From: Rhyzopertha dominica
Lineage: Eukaryota > Arthropoda > Insecta > Coleoptera > Bostrichidae
Assembly (NCBI GenBank): GCA_025024175.1
Contig: QCXZ01000086.1
Span: forward strand, 25,882,245-25,946,244
Length of the DNA stretch: 64,000 nucleotides
Direction: 5' to 3'
Shown here: one piece after another, positions 42,701 through 50,259 of the stretch
Position numbering within the stretch: the first letter of the stretch is position 1
Layout: each line of letters opens with the position of its first letter
Notes under the pieces: model-generated
What the model saw: the letters and a program-made list of their open reading frames with translations, nothing else
Told to the model about the DNA's origin: nothing
Databases searched by the model: none
Translations under genes and position numbers: made by a program

Positions 42701-45700
42701 TTCGATTCCAGATCCTGTTGATGAGCGAAGAGATTTCATCTGGCGACCTGGATTTCCTTCTGAGGTTCCCCGTAAAACCGCACGTTACCAGCCCCGTGGA
42801 GTTCCTGTCGAACACCAGCTGGGGTGGCGTCTGTAGCTTGGCGATGAGGGAGGAGTTCAGAAATTTGGACAGAGACATCGAGATTTCCCCGAAGCGATGG
42901 AAGAAACTCGTTGAATCGGAGTGTCCCGAAAGGGAGAAGTTTCCTCAAGAATGGAAAAGCAAGACTGCACTGCAAAGACTATGCATGATGAGGGCGTTGC
43001 GTCCCGATAGAATGATTTACGCCATGGTGTAAGTCTCGCATCCCTTGACTACTTAATACCTAGTGTCTTCTCTCATCTTACCTCACTGGCATGTGAGCTC
43101 TCACATTTTTTGTATTGTTATGTTAAATAATCGATTAGATAGAATCTCTCCTTGCACGAGTGCAGTTTTCATTTCAAATGTCCAAATACTTCACCCCTTA
43201 ATACCCAATTTTAAGAACTTAAGAATTTAATACATTTGTTTTCTGCAGCGCATATTAGAAAGATGTTGAATTATCTAGTCTTTAAACATCAAATTGCAAA
43301 TATTTGAACAAAACAGGGCAATTAAGTTAATTAGTGGAGCAAATAATCTTAGGTAAGAAGCTTATACTTATGTGATTTTAGTAGGAAAACATACAATTGG
43401 CACTAAGGAGAATATAGCCGTCATCGAGAGTTTGAAGAGAGGTCTGAGAAATCGAGCTGGCACGCCAAATTTTTATTTAGTAGTAGTTTCATAAGCTTAA
43501 AAATTCAAAATACTTTTATGTAAAATATGTTTCGTATCTGCAACTCTAAAGAACTTATCAAATTACCTAATCCCCATATTTTCTAAAAAGTTAAACAGTC
43601 AGTCTTAAATTTTTATTTCTTGCAAGCCGTCTGTTTTNACANCACAATTGGTATATTTGGCTTCTTTTTCATTTATCTTTGAGATAGTATGTTAGTACTC
43701 AGAATCCTTGCGTTGCAGTTATTCACATTTTGGTTGTTTTTACTGTCAAATGACATAATGGTTAAATCCTTTAAGTAAAATAAGAACTCTAATGATAAAT
43801 AAGTATATTGTTCTATTTAAAATATCTCAAATAGGCTTGAGATCTAAATTACTGTTTTAATCAGGTCCGATTTTTTAAGGATTTTAAATTTGTATGTAAC
43901 ACCAAAGATTGAACAAAAAGGGATACAACACTGAATTGTAATTTGTTAATTGGTCTACAATTTCGTGAATTTGGAATTAATAAGGCAGCTGCTGTAACTT
44001 CATAACTTGTTAATTGACAACTAATCCTTGCAAATTTAATTTGGAATTCAATTACTATAGAGCACCCCTAACTCACGAATAATACTCAGTAAACCGATTA
44101 TCACGTATAATTTTGTAACGGCTGACAGTAGGAAAAATACTGATTTAGGCAGTCAAACTTCTTTGTACCTAATGCTCTGAATCGACCCACACACCAGATA
44201 AGTTTTTTTTTACCTGGTCTAAGCATTAAAGTTCTGGCGTACAAATAGCACCGTGTGATCCTTAACTCGTATTACAGTTTTCTTAGTCACATTGATTTTG
44301 TCAAAAAAACGTGGAAGAGCATTAATCGTAAGGAATTACTTGTAATTAGTATATATTTATTTTAGTTACTGCGAGCATTTGTTTTTCTTTTACACTCCAT
44401 TTGTAACGCCTACATTTTTTCCAGTAGTGCGGCTTCAGCTAAATCTATAAATCATTAAAGTCGAGCAAACTTAATCGAATCGCTATATTTCAGCGCTTTC
44501 ATTGAGGAGAAGCTAGGCTCGAAATATGTAGAAAACGCGACGGTCGAGTTTGCAAAGTCCTTCGAAGAGACCGGCCCATCCACGCCTATTTTTTTCATTC
44601 TCTCTCCGGGGGTTAACCCACTGAAAGACGTGGAATCCCTGGGGGAGCGGCTGGGATTCACGGCGGAAAATCAGAATTTCCACAACGTCTCGTTGGGCCA
44701 GGGGCAGGAGACGGTGGCGGAGTCGGCCATGGAGCTGGCCGCTCGGCACGGTCACTGGGTGGTCCTGCAGAATATCCACCTGGTGAAGAAATGGCTTCCG
44801 GCACTCGAGAAGAACCTCGAGAGGTACTAGTACGATATCGATAATTTTATTTCGATACTGAGTATTTTTGGCTTTGATATTTTTGGTTGTGATACTAGTA
44901 TGGCATCGATACTTTTACATCGGTATCGTATAAATATCGGTCTTATTTTGAAGCAGTGAATGATAAATTCACGGCGTACCGCGCGTTTGTGTTTAAGTTT
45001 GCTCTGCATAAGACGTGTATTTATAGTGTAAACAGTTTTTTTTATAAGGAATCGTGTATTTACCTTGACCAACATATACAATCTACAGTGTGCGAGGCTT
45101 CACTATCGCGTATGTTGGAACAAAAACGTCAGAACGCACTTCTCCCATTTAACAAAGGTCCCAGAAAACGTAAAACTTTATTATCATATTCCTATATATA
45201 TCAGGATTAAAAATCCCGCTTTAAAAATTAATGCACAATTTGAAGAGCCAAATTTATGTGTACCTATGTAATGTTAGTTATCGACACTGTTCTTGAGTAA
45301 CATAAAATAAAGGAACGTATTATTATCAGATATTCTGATACCTAAAGGTATCGATACTTTCAAATGCGATACCTACTAGCATCGATACCGTTTCCCTAGG
45401 TATGCCGAGGGTTCACACCCCAACTATAGGGTATTCATGAGCGCTGAACCGGCGGCCACCCCAGCGGCGCACATAATCCCGCAGGGCATCCTGGAGTCAT
45501 CGATAAAAATAACGAACGAACCACCGACGGGAATGCAGGCGAATTTACATAAAGCCCTGTCGAACTTCAACCAAGAAACTCTGGAGCAATGCGGGAAGGA
45601 GGCCGAATTTAAAGTTATACTGTTTGCTTTGTGTTACTTTCACGCCGTGGTCGCCGAGAGGAGGAAGTTTGGACCGCAAGGATGGAACAAGATCTACCCG

Positions 45701-47827
45701 TTCAACGTGGGGGACCTCACCATCAGCGTGTTCGTTCTGTACAATTACTTGGAGGCCAACTCCAAGGTGCCTTGGGAGGATTTGCGCTACTTGTTCGGAG
45801 AAATCATGTACGGCGGACACATCACCGATGACTGGGACAGAAGACTGTGCATAACCTATTTAGAGGAGCTGCTCCAACCGGATTTGGTCGACGGGGAGCT
45901 GCATCTGGCCCCAGGATTTCCAGCACCGCCAAACACCGACTATCAGGTAGCCATGACATGTTATTGTCTCACCCAGCTATGTAATCGACAAGTTCTTGAC
46001 GAATCTTCAAATAAAAACGCTACAATGAATCAAAAATAATTATTATTTAGATTAAAACAAAATCAGTCTTACATTGCAAAAAAACTCTAATACAATTCGT
46101 TTTACTTCACGTTTATTAATTCATAACTCTCTTATATATATAATTGAATTATTACATACCAAAAGAGACGGCGTTTTATGGTCTTTTTAAGAGGGGAAAC
46201 GGTTTTTAAAAGCATTAATGTGCAGAATATGTTAGATAAGGAAATTCTACCCCTATTTGACACCAAATACATTAGGGTTCAACTAAAACTTACGTGTCAA
46301 AAGTAACTTTACATTATACTTTATTTCAACTCGAAAATAATAATCTCTTTGGCTCACCGTGTTCATGGCATCAGAGATCGTTCTAAATATTTATTTTTAA
46401 CATATCCCTATGTCAACTAACCAGGCCAAACACTAAAATTCTATTTAAAAAAATAAAGAAGCTTTAAGCGTTTAAATAATGTGGATAATAGAACAAAACA
46501 CATTTCAACCCTAGCAATCGGGTTAGGTCCAAAAGAACAGATCCTAAAACCATCTCTATCACAAGGGTTACCACAACTACATCGATGAAGCCATGCCCCC
46601 AGAATCTCCCTACCTCTACGGTCTCCATCCAAACGCCGAAATCGGTTTTCTAACAACAACTGCTGACAACCTCTTCCGAACTGTCTTCGAGATGCAACCG
46701 AGAGACGCAGGTTCATCGGGAGGCGCGACTATCACCAGAGAGGATAAAGTGAAACAGATGCTCGACGAGATGATGGAGAAGCTTCCCGAAGACTTCAACA
46801 TGACGGAGATAATGGGAAAGGTGGAGGAACGAACCCCTTATGTGATTGTAGCCTTTCAGGAATGCGAACGAATGAACTACCTAACTGGGGAAATNAAAAG
46901 GTCGTTAAAAGAGCTGGATCTTGGACTCAAAGGAGAACTCACGATTACCTCGGATATGGNGGACTTGGAGAACGCGCTCTTCCTAGATCAAGTGCCGCCC
47001 GTTTGGAGCCAGAGGGCATACCCGTCTCTCTTAGGACTGNCGGCGTGGTTCGTCGATCTCTTGTTGAGGATACGCGAATTGGAGACGTGGTCCACTGATT
47101 TTGTCGTAAGTATGTTTATTGCGGTTTATGTAAACGAGCAGTTTACAAGGAAATCTGTTAGATATGGTTAGGCAGCCTTAGGAATGTTTAAGGAAAGTTA
47201 AATTTAGCAACAATATCATTTAAATTCAAGTTATCGTTTTCATCTCTATATGATTCAGAGATTGATATTTTCATTTTATCGTCCGATGTACCAACATGTA
47301 TATACCCTATCAAAAATTTTAATTTAGCTTCCAGCATCTGTGTGGTTAGGGGGTTTCTTCAACCCCCAATCTCTTCTTACGGCCATCATGCAGAGTACTG
47401 CGAGACGTAATGAATTACCACTGGACAAGATGTGCCTACAGTGTGATGTAACGAAGAAACAAAAGGAAGAATTTACGTAAGTGCATTTTAGGCTGTTTTG
47501 CAGCACAACACAACGAAGAAAATTCTGTCTAGGAACCCACCAAGAGAGGGTGCATACGTTCACGGCTTACATATGGAGGGGGCGCGATGGGATGTACAAA
47601 CTGGAATAATAATGGATTCCAGGCTGAAGGAACTATTCCCACCCATGCCAGTCATTAACATACGTGCGATAACACAAGACAAGCAAGACCTTAGGAACAT
47701 GTACGAATGCCCGGTCTACAAGACAAGAACCAGAGGTCCCACTTACGTCTGGACCTTTAATCTTAAAACGAAAGATAAACCGGCTAAATGGACGTTGGCT
47801 GGTGTAGCATTATTGCTACAAACATGA
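15788..47827 (+). CDS. Axonemal outer-arm dynein beta heavy chain
   Basis: ATP-driven minus-end motor of ciliary and sperm outer dynein arms. Exons: 15788-16025, 16199-16317, 16709-17923, 18945-19055, 19108-19262, 19322-19517, 19568-19823, 20754-21114, 21183-22392, 22744-23016, 24025-24867, 24923-25471, 26529-26663, 26718-26980, 28219-28420, 28648-28872, 29703-30190, 30480-30762, 31026-31199, 31957-32327, 33471-33819, 33870-34231, 35628-36837, 37246-37542, 37595-37764, 37821-37959, 38489-38653, 39370-39563, 39629-39833, 40231-40536, 41273-41443, 42712-43028, 44494-44823, 45400-45946, 46566-47105, 47328-47476, 47533-47827. They sum to 13413 bases, 4470 residues plus stop, matching the roughly 4460-4490 of DNAH9/11/17. 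The tail, four P-loops, stalk and the C-terminal cap ending [14 protein letters not shown] are all present. ATG 15788 is chosen because the conserved tail starts there. The N-terminal tail most resembles DNAH17; fly members are Dhc93AB and kl-5. Orthology within the group is inferred. Nine unresolved N bases fall in exons. Confidence 0.95.
16709..17923 (+). other. Dynein tail exon 3 (DHC N-terminal region)
   Basis: A single 1215-base exon (residues 120-524) encodes most of the dynein heavy-chain N-terminal dimerisation and intermediate-chain-binding region. It contains the conserved stretches FWNLRAKNL and [14 protein letters not shown]. It starts at phase 0 after an AG at 16708 and ends before GT at 17924. 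It is the longest exon of the gene by a few bases. Confidence 0.9.
26529..26980 (+). other. Dynein AAA1 module: main ATPase site
   Basis: Two exons (26529-26663 and 26718-26980) carry AAA1. The Walker A motif GPAGTGKT is at residues 1854-1861, followed by [13 protein letters not shown], and the Walker B region [10 protein letters not shown] begins the next exon. This is the hydrolysis site that drives the power stroke. The base at 26936 is N inside a codon reading TAN, where the family has Tyr in PGYAGR. Tyr is expected, but the sequence as given does not exclude a stop. Confidence 0.93.
29281..29340. mobile_element. Solo mariner-type element end
   Basis: TACAGGGTGGCCCATTCTAC at 29280 resembles the TACAGGGTG-type inverted-repeat ends of insect mariner-like elements and their short derivatives. 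No matching opposite end was seen, so this is a decayed or partial insertion in a dynein intron. Confidence 0.35.
29703..30190 (+). other. Dynein AAA2 module
   Basis: The exon holds the P-loop GNAGTGKT at residues 2135-2142, following VRHSVFIV. The Walker B region [14 protein letters not shown] and the block SNERIALT follow. AAA2 binds nucleotide structurally in dyneins. The exon ends at phase 2 and joins 30480 to read WNPFVTSWL. Confidence 0.9.
30278..30340. repeat. GACGTTTCG element tail with hairpin
   Basis: TTGACGTTTCG at 30278-30288 is followed by a perfect hairpin at 30302-30333 with 10-base arms CGGTTTCTTC and GAAGAAACCG around a 12-base loop. A second TTGACGTTTCG occurs at 34606-34616 in another dynein intron, also followed by a GAGGAAGAC-type segment. 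This layout resembles terminal segments of Penelope-like retroelements in arthropods; that assignment is inference. Confidence 0.4.
31650..31720. mobile_element. Solo mariner-type end
   Basis: TACAGGGTATCTGTAGAAGG begins a segment that continues GTGCTACCATAAATTCCTGAGG. The end at 39222 (TACAGGGTGTAGAGAAAAATGCTACCACAAAT, given in parts) shares the same order of words, so both belong to one element family. No partner end was found within the same intron. Confidence 0.45.
31957..32327 (+). other. Dynein AAA3 module
   Basis: P-loop GNAGSGKT lies at residues 2462-2469 and Walker [19 protein letters not shown] follows. AAA3 gates motor activity in dyneins. The exon stops within the Trp codon of NHW-YDRN at the donor of the unusual intron 32328-33470 described in the findings. 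Confidence 0.9.
32335..33469. mobile_element. hAT-like element forming dynein intron 20
   Basis: The intron interior is flanked by an exact 8-base direct repeat GGTACGAC (32327-32334 and 33470-33477), the target duplication length of hAT transposons. Inside, CCACTATCGA (32344-32353) is inverted at 33422-33431 as TCGATAGTGG. Multiple ATTCGATAG-type words cluster near both ends, like subterminal transposase sites. A LINE fragment is nested inside. No transposase gene is present, so it would be non-autonomous. True terminal inverted repeats are weak. Confidence 0.55.
32600..33370 (-). mobile_element. LINE fossil nested in dynein intron 20
   Basis: Minus-strand translation reads, from high to low coordinates, [13 protein letters not shown] (about 32965-33010), then [19 protein letters not shown] and [19 protein letters not shown] (about 32700-32830). 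This is the standard order in RTE-like non-LTR retrotransposons: the RWKEHFExLLN linker, then the NYRGITLLS reverse-transcriptase block. Stops and frameshifts are frequent. It sits antisense to dynein, inside the hAT-like element, so it landed later or was carried in. Confidence 0.75.
35628..36837 (+). other. Dynein AAA4 and stalk first helix
   Basis: The exon opens with GVGGSGKQ, the AAA4 P-loop, at residues 2809-2816. After the AAA4 core it continues into a long charged heptad-like region beginning near [13 protein letters not shown], which is stalk helix 1. It ends in the start of the microtubule-binding tip (SFGSPPGAV). Confidence 0.9.
37246..37959 (+). other. Dynein microtubule-binding tip and stalk return helix
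   Basis: Three closely spaced exons (37246-37542, 37595-37764, 37821-37959) encode the rest of the microtubule-binding domain ([19 protein letters not shown], then [13 protein letters not shown]), the returning stalk helix and the AAA5 entry ([14 protein letters not shown]). The introns between them are only 52 and 56 bases. The second has an unusual donor, GTTGAT; the reading frame and homology require it (VND-FIKQG). Confidence 0.88.
39222..39300. mobile_element. Mariner-type end, same family as 31650
   Basis: TACAGGGTGTAGAGAAAAAT followed by GCTACCACAAAT matches the order of words at 31650. It lies just before dynein exon 39370. No opposite end was identified. Confidence 0.4.
41671..42567. 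mobile_element. Possible element in dynein intron 31
   Basis: The left edge reads GCAGGGTATCTCTAAAAG and contains AATTCCTGAG as at 31650. The right edge reads ACACACCCTGTATTC, an inverted ACAGGGTGTGT. The two could bound one element of about 900 bases that fills much of the 1268-base intron, but beyond the first seven or eight bases the ends do not match, so they may be separate insertions. The ORF at 41759-41992 is unrecognised. Confidence 0.3.
43734..43817. repeat. Dispersed repeat copy B
   Basis: This copy resembles 10566-10650 in the M13 gene and lies in the 1465-base dynein intron 43029-44493. The core words ACATAATGGTT and TATTGTTCTATT are shared, with the same spacing to within one base and the same strand. 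Confidence 0.6.
44824..45399. repeat. Dynein intron 33, filled with ATCGATAC repeats
   Basis: The 576-base intron has many palindromic ATCGATA words in both orientations near its two ends: 44831-44839, around 44905-44935, and 45345-45390. Such clusters are typical of subterminal regions of DNA transposons. A middle portion is open in two frames (44956-45210 and 45065-45271) without recognisable similarity. The flanks share only AGGTA, which any AG/GTA splice border could give, so a target duplication is not established. Confidence 0.4.
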
Positions 47828-48347
47828 ATATTAATGTTGTTTTTTGGTTGCCGAAAGACTTACGCAAAGTAACTGCTTACGCTTTGTCGCTGTAGATTAC
47901 TAACAATCAAATTGTTACAATTATGAAAAAGTTTCGGAAATGTTGATTTTAAACTTACTCATCTCAAGAAGCCACACCACAAACATAAAACTCTCATTTA
48001 GCTATCATTGACAATTGTGCTGCGGTGTAAGAAAAAATAAATCAATTTTTTCTCTTCGCTCCGGGATTATGGGAACCATAAAATGGTCACTCTTTGCTTG
48101 TCAATAATGGTTCCATGTTAAATTTGGTCGATGTAATTTCTATGTGAATAATGTATTACAAGCATTAAAATTATCATCAAATAAATAAAAATCGGTATGC
48201 TTTTTTGTTGTTTATTTTACAACAACTTTGTTATAAAACCATTCAATTAAAAAAAGTGCCATTAACAAATAGACGTATAAAAACAAAAGGTAGANNAAGN
48301 AACGAAACATAATTAATTGAGGGCATTCTTCTCAGTTCATATTTACA
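47828..48347. other. Dynein 3' region
   Basis: The stop codon at 47825-47827 is followed by AATAAA at 48036-48041 and 48184-48189, either of which could be the dynein polyadenylation signal. An 8-base inverted repeat GGAACCAT (48072-48079) and ATGGTTCC (48107-48114) could form a stem in the transcript. There are unresolved bases near 48295. No gene was seen. Confidence 0.5.
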
Positions 48348-48546
48348 TATACAAGGTGAGTTTTTTCGATGACCAGTATGGGGATCTCGAAAACTGCGCA
48401 GAGCTAGAAGGAAGGTTAAATGAAGAAAGCATCGCAGTTTTGTTGACCTAACTCAATGCACGTTCTGGTTTATTGGTTTTTAAAAAACGTTCATGCTAGT
48501 TTTTGAGATCCCCATACTAGTCATCTAAAAAAATTCACCCTATATA
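48348..48546. mobile_element. MITE with 47-base terminal inverted repeats
   Basis: The left end (48348-48396) and the reverse complement of the right end (48499-48546) match at about 40 of 47 positions by eye. Both read TAT-A-AGGTGA (with small differences), then TTTTTT, and both contain the identical word AGTATGGGGATCTC. Both ends start at TA, as expected for TA-targeting mariner-type insertions. The interior is about 100 bases and non-coding. It lies 270 bases upstream of the phosphoglycerate mutase start. Confidence 0.85.
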
Positions 48547-48636
48547 AGCATGGTATACTATATTTTTGGCTAACCCTGTACTTCCATGAACTTTAAAAAT
48601 AACTGCCTGTCCTCTAACGGACTTCTTGGCAACGAA

Positions 48637-48734
48637 TGTGTTACATAACTACCAATAGATGGCTGTCATCAGCGAGCTGTCAACCAGTGTGTTACATAAC
48701 CACTAATAGGTGGCTGTCATCAGGGACTGTCAAG
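48637..48734. repeat. 51-base tandem duplication before PGAM start
   Basis: Unit 1 (48637-48687) and unit 2 (48688-48734) share TGTGTTACATAAC, then CTAATAG or CAATAGA, then TGGCTGTCATCAG and CTGTCAA. The second copy starts 51 bases after the first, and small differences have accumulated. It lies 80-180 bases before the mutase ATG, within the likely promoter or 5' leader. Confidence 0.9.
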
Positions 48735-48815
48735 TACCTAAATATCAGACGATATCATTCTTAACCGGCAGGTTTTGGTACGAGTGTTTAAAGGAGTCTT
48801 CACGAAAATTTAAGA

Positions 48816-49763
48816 ATGGCAAAGTATAAGGTGGTTATGGTACGTCATGGAGAATCAGAGTGGAACGAGAAGAACCTGTTCTGTGGCTGGTACGACGCAA
48901 ATTTGAGTGCAAAAGGTGAAAAATCGACATTCCCATTTTGACCTTTAATGTCCTCTGCTGTTTAACACCAACGTAACCTTTGAAAACTCTCCTGCAGGTG
49001 AGCAAGAGGCCGTCAGTGCTGGTAAGGCCCTGAAGGATGCCAACTACAAGCTCGATGTAGCATTCACATCTGTGCTGACCCGTGCGCAGAAGACACTTGC
49101 CACCATCCTCAACGAAATCGGACAGACCGACATTCCTATTGTAAAGAGTTGGCGGCTCAACGAACGTCACTACGGAGGACTGACAGGGCTGAATAAAGCC
49201 GAGACGGCAGCCAAATATGGGGACGAACAAGTTGCAATTTGGAGGCGCAGCTTTGACGTGCCACCACCACCCATGGAACCTGATCATCCTTACTTCGAAA
49301 CCATCACGAAGGATCCACGTTACAAGGATGGTCCTTCGCCTGATGAGTTTCCTAAGTTTGAGTCATTGAAGCTCACAATTGAACGTACTTTGCCTTTCTG
49401 GAATGGGACGATAGTTCCAGAAATCAAAGCTGGAAAGCAGATTTTGATTGCTGCCCATGGCAACAGCCTGCGTGGTATCGTGAAGCATTTAGACAGTAAG
49501 TTATGTTGTATTTTAAATATAGATGTGCTTTTAAAAGACTCTCACAAATTTCCGTGGTGATCAGTTAATTAAACTGATAATTTTTTGCAGAAATGTCCGA
49601 TGACGACATTATGAAGTTGAATTTACCAACTGGCATACCGTTCGTTTACAGTTTGGACGAAAACTTGAACCCTGTACCAAACGGAAGTTTGCAGTTCCTG
49701 GGAGACCCAGAGACAGTCAAAAAGGCAATGGAAGCTGTCGCTGCCCAAGGCAAATCGAAATGA
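48816..49763 (+). CDS. Phosphoglycerate mutase (2,3-BPG-dependent)
   Basis: Glycolytic enzyme of the cytosol that interconverts 3- and 2-phosphoglycerate through a phosphohistidine. Exons 48816-48915, 48998-49495 and 49591-49763 give 256 residues, close to the family's usual 254. The catalytic histidine is His11 in VRHGESEWN (codon 48846-48848). The [14 protein letters not shown] substrate loop and the second catalytic His in AAHGNSLRG are intact. The C-terminal tail ends AAQGKSK. The ATG follows AAGA and begins exactly where the family starts. No frameshift or missing residue is seen. The upstream region carries a short tandem duplication and a MITE. The 3' end converges with the PLEKHA-type gene. 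The fly counterpart is Pglym78. Confidence 0.97.
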
Positions 49764-50259
49764 ATATTTTATTGTTGTTTTGAATATTTATTAGAAGAGT
49801 GAGGATTCAACTACGTGTATATTAATAAAATCGATGAATGTAATAAAAGCCGAATGCATGTTGTATATATTGATTTATTTTTTCAGTTGATACTTGTTTT
49901 CGGAAACAATAAATAAGAGAGCATCTCATATAAAGGNGAAATATTAGTAACAAGTTACACACTAATAAAACTATATAAAGTATAGTGTAGATTTGGTGTT
50001 ATAGATCGCACCATCACCAATCGCATCTTTATAATTAAAATTTCAACCATATTTACAGACATTTGAGCAAAAACAGTAAACATAATATATTTACAAATAA
50101 AATAAGTGTGTGTAAAACTATAATAAAAATATTTTTATTGTCTGGCACTCAGTTCTATTTGTGCACATTTTTTGAAACATAATTCAACAGTGCTATAGAG
50201 AAATGTACGGTAGGCCAAACCTGAACACAACCATTAATTTGTACAATAAAAACAGTAAA
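49764..50259. other. Convergent 3' ends, PGAM and PLEKHA-type gene
   Basis: AATAAA on the plus strand at 49824-49829 and 49842-49847 would serve the mutase. TTTATT at 50134-50139 is AATAAA on the minus strand and would serve the opposing gene, 121 bases after its stop. Under 300 bases separate the two sets of signals. Confidence 0.6.

Noticed and set aside
47498..47532. Starting the last dynein exon at 47505 (after TTTTGCAG)
   Set aside because: That acceptor gives a frame inconsistent with the phase-2 end of exon 47328-47476. The acceptor at 47531-47532 gives [14 protein letters not shown], matching the family.
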